Made by a program: the position numbers and the translations under genes. The notes beneath the pieces are model-generated. The model made no database searches. It was not told the DNA's origin and worked only from the letters and a program-made list of their open reading frames with translations. Of a stretch of DNA of 64,000 bases, positions 39,183-53,500 are shown piece after piece. This DNA comes from Epinephelus fuscoguttatus (taxonomy: Eukaryota; Chordata; Actinopteri; Perciformes; Serranidae). The stretch spans positions 16,493,379-16,557,378 of the forward strand of contig NC_064771.1 in NCBI RefSeq assembly GCF_011397635.1, in the 5' to 3' direction. Each line of letters begins with the position of its first letter. Position 1 is the stretch's first letter.

Positions 39183-42100
39183 TCACATCCGGGAACCCCT
39201 TTCCTGAAGGATCTGCAGAGACCAACAAAAAACAAAAAGACAGAGTTAACAGAAACACATAGTACCACATGCTCTAAAAGTGATTACATTTACATGCACA
39301 TGCACAAAATATTCTGGTTTTTGCCCTTATTCAAAAAGACAACATTCTTACTGAGCTGTTTACATTTCTACAGAAAACTAGTAGTCCAGTAATACTAGTG
39401 TTTACATGCAACTGTGCATACTCTGTTTCATGTACCCTAACACGTTGTTTATCGTGTCAAAACATGGACAAGTAGAACAGCTGGACCTGCTTGAGTAGTT
39501 ATGTCAGAGAAGGATTTTTCACAGGTTTCGGGGGGCAGACTCAACCGTGCGCACGCAGCCTCCCTCTTTCATTCCTTAGGTCCCGATCACACAAAAAGTG
39601 TTTTAGCAGCTTTAGGCACCTTTTTTTTTTTTTTTTTTAATATAAATGGGAATTAAGCTTTTTGCTCGCGGTTTTTGCATTGCGATGCACCTAATGTTTC
39701 TGCGCTCTAGGTGCCTGGCGTTTTTGCTGGAGCAGTCTGAACTCCTCAAGTTGAAAAAACTGCAACTCAAAGCAGAAAAACACCCCAAATGATCTTGTTT
39801 TTCAGCACATTTTTCTCATGTCCAATCGGATGATTTGAGAGGCAGGTCTTCTGTGGTAGTCACAACAACAAGTTTACAGTTGGTAAACAATGGAGGAGAA
39901 ACCAGTGGTAGCTAGTGGATACCCAGAGCTATAAGGCCGGATGATAGACAGCTGGTTGTCAAAATGCCATGGCCATCATGGAGGCAAAACTCCTGGACCA
40001 ACTGGTGGTATTCTCCATTATCCACCCTCTTTTCTAGGGTCTCATGTGCCCACAGAGATCTCCGTTTCCTTGTGCCCAAAAAACTATTTGAGTTGAGCCC
40101 ATAGTTGCTGGGCAACAATAAAAAGGCATAGCAAGCATTTTTTTTTCACTAGTGGCATTTTTTTAAAAAGCTGAATGCCACTAGTGGAAAAAACGCTTGT
40201 TGCATCTTTTTATTTTAGCTTAATTCTCATTAAAAACAATTACAAAAAGGCGCCTCTAGCTGCTAAAACACTTTCTGCATAAACAATCTTTCTAAAAAAA
40301 AAAAAAAAAAAAAAAAAAAGTTGGTTTTGACATATTCGCTCATATCAAAAGCCTGTTGAGATCCAACTTTTTCATATTTTCTAAGGTAGGTGTGTTTCTC
40401 CTTCCAACCAGAAATGTGGGTTCTCTTTTGGGCATGCATCTCTACCCTACAGCCCTGCAAACTGTTGGCGAGCTGGTTTGTGGACAAAAGATCCATGACA
40501 ACGCACAGAGCTGGCTATAAACAGGCAAGATGCCGTGTGTCGCAAACTGCAAGCATATTCCGAATGTGCTGTACACATGCCCAAAGAATGCTCCTAAAAC
40601 CAGATTAATACCAGCATATCCCACATCTTAATCGGAACAAGCTACATTCAGAATAAGATCTAATTCAGTATATCCAAAAGGAATGTGCTGTTTACACGAA
40701 CACTATCACTTTCAGAGTCACAGTGAAATATTAATGTGCATGTAAATGTACCCATTTAGTATCAGACTCTGTAGATTCCCCTGTATTTCCATGCATAAAT
40801 TCACTTCATCAGGTATTTTTTATTCTTTATTCCTGTTACAGTGCATACTTTGCCAGCCAGGAGCACTCATACATTTACTGTACGTGCTGGCTCAATCAAA
40901 CACACTGAAAGGAGGCAGAGAAAAGGGAAATGCTTGAACAAATGAGGAAAATGAAGCGTTGTGCTAAAGACTATGCAGTGCTGGGTTGTGAAGCCAATTA
41001 TGGGTGAGCTCAAAGCAGAGAAGCTTGTCAGCTGGGATCAACCTTGGTACTGGAAAGACATGCTGCTGAAGCTAACCTCAGCACCCTGAATGATTCTGAA
41101 CGGCAGAAGACATGAAGGCTCAGGGTCTAAGGGATCATTTATGCTCAATGTTAGCTACAGAAAAAGAGACAGATGGAGCCTTCTCTCAGTACAATGGGTT
41201 TATTTTGTCTGTATTTGTGCATGTTTTCTTATAGCTTACGAAGATGACGAAGAAATTTAAATAATGGCTAAACAGAATAAAGTGGTAATATAGGGAAAAG
41301 AAATCTTTGTCCACATGTTGGGATGTATGTAATAGCCTTACAGACCAACATGGTCTAAAACTCTGCCTCCATTTAAAGGTAATATAGTATGACCTCCTCC
41401 ACGTCACCTCGTTTGTTGTTGTGTGAAATGTTTGACTCTGCCTTCTAGTGCCATCTATAGGCTGTATCTATGCCATCATAAAAGACGCACGGATGTAGGA
41501 GGGCAGTGCTGTTTACAATGTTCGAAACAAATTTATTTTCACACATAAAGGGAGTATAAATGAGCCTTAACAGCGTCCCGTCTTCCCCGGGACATTAGCA
41601 AACGTGTAGGATGAACGGAGATCTAACCCAGGATGCCTTCTGGATGAAAGGAAGAAGTAAACTCGTGATGCTACACTGTAAACAACAAATCGGTGTTGAA
41701 AACAGCGAGTGGAGCGTTAGCTAATGTTAGCTGTTAGGGACTAACAGCTCACAGAAGCTGTATTATGTTACATTATGATGCATTCAAGCTCTATTTAGTA
41801 AAACTCAGTATTAGTAAATTATGTCAACGTCATGATGCGTTCAAATGTAATCTTGTAAAATTTAGTTTAGTTTCTCTTAGTTCTTTTTTTTAATATTCAC
41901 AATTCTGTTATTTGTTTAAATTGCAGATTTCCCTGTTTCCCTGGCACAAAGGAGGGAATAAACAACAATAAAAGCAAAATAAATGACAGCCAAATTGTCA
42001 TTTTAAACATTGGTAGTGGCCCAGAATTTCACAGTCGGTAAATTCCTCACATTAACTGCAGCAGCAATAAATTTAATTGACCTTTTAATGATTCTTTGTA

Positions 42101-44456
42101 CTGAAAAACCTGGACTAAAATCTAATTCATGATGATAAATTAATCATTTCAGACAATTTTGATTAAGCATGTGATTATGTGTTTGAGAGCCCTACCTTTA
42201 ACTGGAACAATCCAATCAGTATAAAAATGCATCACAATATACTAATTAAAGATTAAACTCAGTTCCTCATTAGGCCACTTTGTAGTAATAACAACTGTAG
42301 TAAGACAGACAGATGTATCAATAATTTGACTATGAAGTGCTGCTGTCCAAGCATCACTACAACCACTACTCCTTTTGACAATGAAATGGACAATGGGAGC
42401 GTAGTAACCCTCCCCTCACTTTAAATGTCATTGAATTAGGGACAATGAGTCAAACTGCAGCAGCTGATGATTCAGCATGCCCTCCATTAACCAAGGCTGT
42501 GAGCATGATAATAATTACAAGGGTCTGGTTTACACTACAGAAACAAATGGAGCTCTTCCCATCTGGTTCCAAACAGAGTTTCACCTGCAAAGACGTATTC
42601 AACCAGTCCCAGCAGGCACCATCTGGCTTTTGATCAAGCTTTGGCTTGTCGACTCTGAAGGCCAAAGCTGATTTTCAACCTGGGTTCAGTCACTTTGCTC
42701 CAGTTTAAGTAAATAATCAGATCAAGATGTCTTGACAGGTGTTTTCAGTAGTGTAAACTGCATCAAGGTGGCATGGGGAAAGAAGTGAGGGACAAACCAG
42801 GGAGGTGCGGTGGCGGGACTACGAGCAGTTGAGCGCTCACCAGTGAGTCATAAGTGCTCAACCCTAATCAGAGTCATTCATTTCATAATCCGTCTCTTCG
42901 TCCTCGCTCTGAGCATCATGCAGCATGCAGACAGCACAGAAGAAGACAAGAAAGGCATGTCGTAAAATCAAGGAAATGAATGGAGGTGTGAAATGTTGGA
43001 AAGGAGAACAAGAATGTGAACGCTGTGTCAGCTTTCACATTAAAAATAAAGCGGGTTAATGTTCAGAGGGGATTAACATAAACAGCTACATTTAAGCAAA
43101 ACTCAAAAGAGCTGCAAAACACAAGAAAACAAGAACAGATGTTTTCCAAGGGCACCTTTAAAACCAAACGGTCTGACTCCCAACTCCTCAAATACCAACT
43201 CTTGGTCAGTGGCATTCAACATCAGATACCGACACACCGAGGCACCCTTTAGCAGCGGCATGAGATGCACTGGGTGGAGGCATTTTTTGACACTCTGAAC
43301 AACTGCCGTAGTATAAAGAAGGGTGGGTGGGAGTCACAGTGGATAGGTCAAACAAACCCCTGACTTTTACCCAGGAGCCCACTGTTTGTGTCACGTGTGA
43401 GACCAGAAGTTGATAGAGTTATTTAAACCTGAGGCAGTAAACCTAAAACTGTTTTTTCAACCTAAGCTCTGAGCTTATTTTGAAATTTGAAAAGAGACTC
43501 CATGAACTTGAAAAGGGAAGTTAATGTTAATCAGTACATGTTCTAAGCGTAAATTGGCACGCTGTCCCTGAGCATCCAAAACTGACACTGGAGGGGGACC
43601 TAGAGCATCATAGTTTGACCAAGTGTTGGTATTTGACAAGTTGGAAGTGAATACATTTGCTGGAACTGATTCCAAATAAATAAAATATGCTTACTACAAA
43701 ATGAAAATATAATTTTAAACTCAATTCCTTGCATAGCACATCCTGAAATGTAGTACACTCAAGGACCCAGATTGGATATAGTGCCCCTGGAAACAATCAC
43801 AACGAAGTCTCTACTCTCTCTACATTCACTTGAAAGATGCACTGGTGGTGTCTAGTCTTCCTATCTGAATAAACAGTAGCATGAATACAAATTTAACGGT
43901 GTGCTGCTTCATGTGTAGTTGCCGTTAAGGAGCGGGGGCCCCGTGGGGACACGCTGATGGAGTTTGAATTCCTCAGGGCGTGCCTCCTACTTTGCTCCCG
44001 AAGAGAAAATGACAGACCTTGCCAATAGCACCACTAATCTGCAGACCTGCGCTCCCTTAATGCCCCGAGCACAGATGATACTTTTTAGAGTTTTTAATTT
44101 CAGGTCAAATCTAAATCTACACAAATCTGTGTGGTCTTGTAGCAACATCAAAGTTCATGCTTAAATCTAAAAAGGAGAGTAGTGTTCAGTTATTAAAACG
44201 TCCAAATTAATGTCTGCTTTGCTTTAGTTTATACTTTATCTTCTTCTTTTTCTCACATGAGCAGAGGCAGGCTGTTTTTACAACTGAGGGACTGAATATT
44301 CACAACGTTCTCCTTCACAGAGCTTTCTCATCAATAAACTAGGGGTGCTCTCAGTCCCCTGGTGGCATGTTCATAAATGCGATGCATTTAAAACATCCAG
44401 CACAGGCCATCATTCACAGATGTTTGCTGCAGATGGATTTTCAACTGGCCTCTCCG

Positions 44457-44521
<65 letters not shown>

Positions 44522-47500
44522 ACCTTGGCCTTCTCACTGGGCTCACTGTTTGTCCCGTATGATTGATTGTGCAGCTCCTTGGAGACTACACACAGGAACT
44601 CGGCTTGGTCTTCGTTTCCGTAGTTATAAGAGGAGCCTATGCTGACCAGCTAGAGACACGAGAGCAGAGCACAGAGGGAGAATTAGTGTTAGACTGCTGA
44701 AATACAGGCAAAAACTGGGCAACTAACAGTGGGAAAACAGTGGTAGGGAGACGTTAAAGTAACGTAAAAGAGGTTGACAACCATTCACGGAGCACACGGA
44801 GGGTCTACAGGGTTCATGCAACTCAAATTTAAGGCTCTATATATTATTTTGGACAAAACAGGACAAATGTCACTGATTAGACATAGCTCTAATCATACAG
44901 ACTAAGTATGGTCTGTGTAACCATGACTTTCAGGTTTGTTTTCGAATTAATTATCTCCCATATTTGCTTATATTTAATAAAAAATATAATATGTGATACA
45001 GTGAGGACGACACATAAAGGTCCACACTGAGATCTAAAATCCAGAATGTCCTGTTAGCACTATTACATGAGACCACTAGACCAACCCACTTCAAGAAGAG
45101 ATAGAATTACAGACTTAAGGGTATATAGAAATGTGAGTTTTAATCCAATACATTTTTAAAATGCAACGCAAACAGTGTTATCAGGACCTGCAATCCAAAA
45201 TAAAACATTCATGAATATCATAGGGCAAACAGAAAACAAAGTCACCAAGGTAATTACACAGAAATAAAATAATTGTTGGTCCACAAAAATAAGGCAATCA
45301 TTAATAAAAGAAATTGCACAAAGACGCCAAAGACAAAAAAATAAAACCAGCAGAGAGTTACTGAAAAGTGCAGGGGTTCGACCACAGGAAGCAAACATGC
45401 TGGTTGAAGAAAAATCAATGGGGAGCGGTGGATTTGACTTGATAGGACCAGGCTTGTTTCAAGTTAATATTTGGTAACAAATTAATGCCATCAAGTGTTT
45501 TAAACTACAGTATCTTCAACAAAGCAAATAAAGGAGGAAATGACAAAGTACCTGAAACACCAGGTCAGTGTTTTACGTAAGATTTGAATGTTGGTAATAC
45601 CTTGACAAAGACAACGTGTGCAGGATTTTCTCCAGTGTCTTAAAAGCAATGTATATTAAAAGGTATACTATGCAGGATTTTCCTTTAAACAAATGTACAG
45701 ACTCGTACAGAAGTTATTCCTCTGCTCTCTGCCTGGATTTTCCTATTTTCTTCTTATTTTCTGTATTTGGGACATTATTGGGCGTGTACCTGCACAGTGC
45801 TCAGGTGAGGTAGGAGCTTCATACAAAGGTACCAACCAGGTGCCAGGCTGTGAGCAGCAGGCATTCAAGCGACAGAGCACAGAAAAAACGCAAATAAAGC
45901 GTGCCGAAACGTGAAACCAGGGAATCCAGGGTTGACTATACGTTGACTTTTGCTGTTGAGTGCCTTTTCAACCATTATCCGACAATCCTGCATAGTATAC
46001 TTTCAAGATCAATACTATCAGTACTAGATACTATGAGCTGCATTCTACAGTCTGCTTTCTATGATTTTCGTTAAGTTTGTCAACTCCTATGGAATGCTAT
46101 TATAAGTCATTATCAAATAAAAAAATAAATCAATATGCCTCTTAAAAAAAAGATGGCTATTAAATAAATAAGACATTAAATATATTTTTAAGAAAAGTTC
46201 TTTTTAATAAATAAATGTGGAATTATGAAATAAAAGTCCCCAGAAATAAATAAAAAATATTTATTTATCAAACTAAATGTATTAATTTATATAATAAAAG
46301 TTATTTATATATTTAATGCCTCATTTATGCCTATGAAATAAATAAATATGGTTGTTAAATAAAGCCTGAAAATCCTGAAAAAGTACCCCTTTGGAAAATA
46401 TAATTTACACTAAAAAAAAAACAACAACAACAAAAAAAAACTCTTTATCTATTTAATTAAAATGATTATTTTTTTATATGTGCATTTAAATGTATTTATA
46501 TATTTAGTGGCTTATTTATTTATTCATTGGCATATTTTTTTAATTTAATACTGACTTAAATAGCATTCCTTACAACTCTTGCTTTAGGTGCATGTCTTAC
46601 CAATCTACCACAAGCACTGACAGGGAACCGAGTGCATAACCCAAATTCAACCACGTCAAAACATCAGTGAAGCTACTGATTGTAACAGCAAGCAGCTTTT
46701 AGCTTTGAGCACTGAATGTGTCAGTCAGTAAAAGAACTGGTATGAGAAAATCCCACACATAGTATCTTTAATACAATAAGCATGGCACTTTGTAATTTTC
46801 CTGTTCCAAGTCATGTCAGTTTGCATACAAGACATAAAACAACACAAGAGGATAAGTAAAGGGACGAGTCTGGTGAGATCTTTAGATAAACAAACCTCAT
46901 GCACACCTTGAAAAACATGAGAGAAAACAGAGCGATCCCTGTTCCTGAATAACTGCTTTTACTGCTGAATGTTAAGTGTGTGTACACTGCAGGCTACATG
47001 TATGCCGTCTGTACCCAGGTGTGCATGTTCAGACACGCATCGCCTCATTAGCCACTGCTGCCGGAGACTTGTTGTTGTTAAGCAATCTCTCTCACATTAG
47101 GCATCAAAGCAGCAAAAAAGACCAAATTATCTCAGCTAACTACCATGGATTCCACTTGTCCTGCCGCTAAAGACTCAACACCCACCAAATCCTAACTTTC
47201 TGGGTGAAATACACTTCAACAAATTGTCTATATTATGGAGTCTTAAAGACAGCAGTAGGTCATTAAAGCTCATCTACCCAAAAGACTCTCCTGGGCTAAC
47301 GACCGAGCTTTAGGCTTTGCATACAGAGTGTTTCTAGGAGTTTCCCCATCTGACCTGTGTAAGGAGATTAGAGAGGTTTCAGCTCTAATGGGAGATCCAG
47401 TGATCCCTCATCTCAGAGAGATTCATTCACACATAATACACACACCAACACCCAAACGTGTGGTTTCACATTAGAAATATTAGCTTTTTGGCAGCTCCAG

Positions 47501-48276
47501 CTGAACACAAACTCTCATGTAAACTTGGGACTGTTCATTCTTAAAGGGACAGTTCACCCCAAAATCAAAACTACATATTTTTCCCGCAACTGTAGTGCTA
47601 TCTATTAATTTAGATTATTTGATGCGAGTTGCTGAGTGTTGGAAATATCAGCCATAGATGCGGCTGCCTTCTCGTGGTGTGTGGGTCAGGGCTTTTCAAA
47701 ACCTGCATCAACCCAACCTGTTAAGAGCAAATCTGTTGCACTCGACCCACAAACACAAGCATTTATCAATTACTTGAAGCCAACCCAAAAACCTTGGCTG
47801 AAAGTTTCTGGTAATGACCGTTGCTAGTAACAACTTACTTGCTGTTGTCTATATTGTATGTCATTTACTGTAAATATCACAATATAAAATGTGTTTCCTC
47901 TGTTCAAAAATACAAATACAGGAAGACAGCAAGTTCTCATCCATCTATTAAGTGGTTTCCTCTTCAGTATGATCTCGAGCGCACAGCTGAAATCTTGTGT
48001 GTTTTTATTACATGAGTGCACAGCTGATAGGTACAGCTGTTTGCTTACATGACATAAGAGAAGTGCATATTTAACGGATTCAGTGTTGATAGAGAGACGC
48101 TTACTTGCTTGCTGTCCAGGGACAGTGTAAGACCTACAGAGGGAAATATTTTTACCAAACATTATGACCAGAGAGATTTACTGATGTCGGACTTTAACAG
48201 ATTTTTCTGGTCAAAACATGGATAACGGACAGCAGCACCGAAGATAAAGCTGCTTGCTGGGAGGGAGGGAGGGAGG

Positions 48277-48321
<45 letters not shown>

Positions 48322-50463
48322 GAAGGTGGACTATTGCAGTATTTCTGTAAGTTGTTATTAACTTACTCAGAACACTGCTTTGTCATTTAATGACCCGTCC
48401 ACCCGAAAAAAACCCGCAATATTTTCAAACAAGCCTACCCAAACTGTCCAACCCACTGTGGGTCCACAGGTTGTGGGTTGACATGCGCAGCACTGCTTTC
48501 TCTCATATACAGCGTAACTAGATGACTTATGGTGTTCAAAAAGCCAAAAAGTTGAGTCTTTCAAAAAAAATTTTTTAAGGTGCTTTGAGCACCACAAGCT
48601 GCCATCTAGTTCCGTTATTTTCAAGAGGAGGCAGACACCTCTACAGACGGTATCTCCAACACTCAGCAACTCACACCAAAACAATCTAGACTGATAAACA
48701 GCACCACAGGTGAGATGTGAGAGGTGAATCTATTTAACTTACAAGGTAGAGTACCTGCTGGGAACACAAAACAACATTTCACCTCTAAGCAACCAGTACT
48801 ATGTTACAGCACAACCCCCAGAAACAGCCAAGTGGCTATATCAAAGCAGAACACAGAAAGCTGTTGACAGGCTTATAAACTGTGAATGCATTATGAATAA
48901 AAAATAGCATAATAAAACAAAATCACAGACAAGAAAAAAAAGGTGTCATGTTCTCTTAGCCTCACTGGTGAGCAAGCAGTACAAATGAACACTGAAAAGA
49001 ATCAACCAAAAAAGAGACCAACAGCTATGTGTCTACTTGGAACAACAATGGCCAACGGGGTGTGTATGGACAACATAGGGACCATGCAGTGACCAGCCCG
49101 TGGACAGAAATTTGTTAGACACACCTCTCCGCTGTTGTTTGGCAAAGCAGACTCCTCTCCCTTCACCTCCCTTGACACAATCAGCAGAAACTCTGACTGG
49201 TGGGCCCGCCCGTAACCTATACTGACAAGCTGCAACAACCAATGAGAGCACAGAAGGGATGCCCGGATCATGTATGCGGACATTGAGAAAGATGTGATTT
49301 GCTGTTTGGCTTTGTAGCCATTTCCAATATTGAGGATTGGTCTTTCTGGGTCAATGTGAGCATAGCGAGGTGGGTGAAGCACATGAAAGGAGAATTGCTG
49401 CCGTGACCCTGCGGGAAGAGGTTTACCTGTTCAAACTTCCAGCCGTCAGACATGGTAGACACCATCTGTGTCAGTTCCTCCTCCTGGCACTGCAGCACCC
49501 GGTACACATGCTTCACTGGAACCTGAGAGGAGGACGAGCACATGAGAGAAATGCGATAGAAAGGGAGAGATAACACAAAATGAATGGAACAGGAGTGTCA
49601 CATTTATGGAGAAATCTATTTAAAGAGAACTTTGTGTACCTGTGATGTTTTACAGTCGCGTTCCCTGATCTTATCCTTGATGAGTTTTATTAATGATGTG
49701 ATGTTGTAGAATTCGGCCTCTTCTAGCACACCTACAACGGTGAAAAAGAAAGTTTTAGACAGAGGGTGAATACACGTGATCCATCCACAACAAATATTCA
49801 ACTTTGTTACCATTTTGTTTCTTGTGCTACAGACAACTGTATTTAGATTTGGAAAACGTTTCATTACATATTCCAGGGACTTACCTTCCTCTGCCAAGTC
49901 CCTGTTGAGCACCAGTTTGCCATGCCTCAAGTAGTTAAGCACTGGCCCAAAGTATGTGGGGTCTCTGTCTATGAGATAGGCACCAGTTTCATCCTGAAAA
50001 GCAGAAAAGGAGGAGGTTGAGATTAGTATACTGTTTTAATCTGACTGTATTCACAGAGTTCTCAATTTGAAGAATCAGTCCAACATTTAGGAACTGTGTT
50101 TGTTTCTGCTCAATCCTACACTTAGGCTACATTCAGACAGCAAAAGCTGCCCAAATCTGATATTTTGGCTGGATCCAAATGTCCACCCTGTGGACTTGCG
50201 GACTGAGCCCTGAATTCATGTGAGTTTTACATCAATCTAGAATAATATTCATCACAATTCTGAACTGAGTGTCTTGCTGTGAGAGTCTTGTGGAGATCTG
50301 CGGACAGAGATGTCGTTAAAAACAGCCCTTGGCATCCTGATTTTTGATGAAATCTGTTTCAATAAAGCCAAACATGTCACGATCCCACCACTCATGGCTC
50401 TGACTCTGCATCCACACACACCTCCGTACAGAAGTAGCAATCATTGCTCCACAAAAAGCCATG

Positions 50464-50500
<37 letters not shown>

Positions 50501-53500
50501 CACATCTGATGGCTTCCACTGCACATCAGCTTATAAATGAAACCTGAACACTGACTTCAGCAGCCTCCGGGTTTATCTCCGTATGACAGCATGCTGTAAG
50601 TGACGTCTTTGTTATTGTTCTTTTGTGCATGCGGGTCACTTGAAACTGGAATCTGATACTGACCACATTTGAAAAATAAAGTCAACAGACAAACAAAATA
50701 AATCATATCTGAGCTATCAATACAAATTGAGCGTGAAGGCTTGCAGTGTGAACATAGCCTTAAAGAACCACCGATAGCAATTTTAATCCTATGCATCCAG
50801 TACGGGGATTGCAGGGTACACACACAGAGATGAAAGTGATTTCAAATTGTCTCAACTGAATCTTTTATTTTCCCAAACGCCAGTGTTCCTTTAAACAGAG
50901 ACAATCAATGAGCGGGCATGTATTGTAATCGAATCATAATCTGTGGGGGAAAAACCTACACTGTGCATCAGTGAGTAAAGCTCAAGGGATGAGAATTATG
51001 AGGTCAGCTCCTGTGCTGATAATCTCTGCTGGGGTTGAGAGAACATGCGCACACAGAGACACACACACACGTATGACAGCTTTGGGATATCACTCCACTA
51101 TTCCCATAGGCCTTGGGTTTGATCCCGATTCCTTCACAACCACTGGGTATTCCCCTATTTCTGTAAGTACTGTGATTAGGCTTTGTCTCGTGGCATAAGA
51201 GGAAGCTAAAACAATTAGAGCGGAACATAAAAAGATTTGGAACAGCAGGCTGAATCCACCAAGGGGACCAGGAGAAAGCACCTTGGCTTACAACCGACAA
51301 TTAGCTCAGTCTGGTCTGTTACATAGTTGGCCTAACACATAATATGAGTCTGTTTGAACAGCTGTCTAACTACTGCAGCCAACGCTAGTTTAATACTAAA
51401 ACTTGTCTAATACGACGTGACATTTACTGAGTCAAACGCACTTGACATTTTGTAAAACACTCAGCACGGAGGACAGGCCTTAAGCAAATAATGTGCTAAT
51501 CCTCATATGCTACAGGATGTTTGACTTTGCATCAGTTGAGCAATATGGCTTTAAGAGCAATCTTGGCAAATTAGCAGCACTGCTGGTCGGAGCAGTATTG
51601 TCATACACAGCAGGCCAAGACCAAACTCAAACAGTCAAGTCCACAGTGAAGAACATGTGCATGTTCATAGTTACCTCGTCTTCACGGGCCCAGAGATGGA
51701 TTCAACTCAAAACCCATTAATCTTTCCAATAATGAGAAAAGGTCCCAGTGCACTTTCTTTTGTAATGAATCTGAACCCTCCTGGTTGGCTGACCTCTTTT
51801 CCAATGCAAAAATATCCCACTGGAGCCCAGCGGAGCTCTATTCTGGTCTTATTGCCCTGTGTCGGTTCCTTACATTTTCATAGTCACTAAAGTTTAAGCA
51901 CAAGCACAGGTGGGCCCTGCGTGGAGGAAACAGACAGGGCTGCACAGCTCACCACATTCAAACCACACTGAACATAAAAGCTTATTTTAACATAAAAGGT
52001 TCAGCTCCTACTCTTGGCCTCTACTTCTTCTTCACTGCATAGCAAAAGCTGCCAAGCACGAAATGATTCTATTTCTACCACATGGCCACCGGTATCCACT
52101 GCTTATCATTTTGCTTAAAATGAACCTGAGGGCAAATGATGCTTATTCATATTATGGATTTAACTGACATGTTTGTCTGATGAGCATCACCTGTACTTGT
52201 CTTTTCATTTCTGATAAAAATGGTGAACTTTGCATAAGGGTAGAGTTTCCCCACACCTTCATTTAGCTGTGGCGGCCCACCATGATTAAAACATCTGCCG
52301 CCACAAATAGCTTTCCTATTTTTGGACCATTCATTTGGAGCACCAATGGATATATATAGTACAACACTGTTGGAGAGGAGAGTGCACTGGGGGCAGAGAC
52401 GAAGTAGCAGAACGTCAGGTGCATTCAAAATAAAACTTTACCATTCATTCTGCTGGGTCTAAAAGTTTGCTTTCACTTGCAGCAGCTGCTCCTCTCTGAT
52501 CTGATCAGCTCTGAATGGCTCAACAGATCAATTATCCAACCCGCAAATGACAAACTGCTGCTGGGGAAAAAATAATTCATGGAGAGCTCCACCCGCACTG
52601 CATTGATGGACCCCCAAAAAACCCCAAATGTAGAAGGGGGACACAGAATGATACAAAGAGACACACAGGTATTTGAAAGAAAACAAATGTTTGCTGTCAG
52701 AAACACTGAGTAGTCAAATGGTTATGGCTCCTTTAGTCTCAATCCCCTTCTGGCTCTACACTATCAGCTATCCAATAACATCCAGCAACACCAACAGCTT
52801 GTTTTTTTTGAGCAAGTTTTACTTGTCTGGATCAATAAAACCTGAATCTATTAAGATGATTTGAGCCTGTATAACACTATGAAGACAATGTATAATGGTC
52901 CTTGTTAAAGACACTTTTACATGTCACAGTAGTTAAAAGCAAAGTTGTAAACAAAATTAATTACAGCCGAAATCCATGTTGATGCTTCGGTGTCAGGGTT
53001 CCTGGCATTGCGCACACTAGCTTACTGTCACACTGGGACACCTGAATAACAGAGCTGTCATTAATGTTATTATCAACACCTGTGCTCATCCTGCTGTGAC
53101 GAGTCAAAACGTCTGTTATGAAAAAGGCTGACCGCTCTGTACAAATAAACTATTGTATACTACCTCAAAGCACTCCCACTCATCACTCAAAGCCTTGTGT
53201 ACTCTACTCTTCTGTAAACCTTCTGCTTCCTGGCGTAATGTGCTGACAAGCCTGTTGCCGGTCCTCTGGGTGCACATGCATCTGTGGGGGACTTGGGTGA
53301 CAGTGACCCAGTTCAGAGAGAGAGATGATTATGGGGGCTGTGATATGTGGGCCCATGTACACAAAGGGGACAGTGTCTTTAATTAAAAACAAAAGGCTGT
53401 GTCTCTGGGGGCCCCGGCTGGGGAGCACTGGGCAACAAGCAGAGGGGTGGGAACACTGAGGGAACAGGAGGAGGGCTGTTGGGATGTACTGTAGACGGTA

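Noticed and set aside
44345-44645. Open frames containing THTHTHTH runs
   Set aside because: They come from the (CA)n microsatellite plus the antisense strand of kctd5 exon 5.
49002-49382. 126-codon minus-strand frame as an independent gene
   Set aside because: Only 49125-49229 shows homology, to kctd5 exon 5. The rest is intron read-through beyond splice sites.
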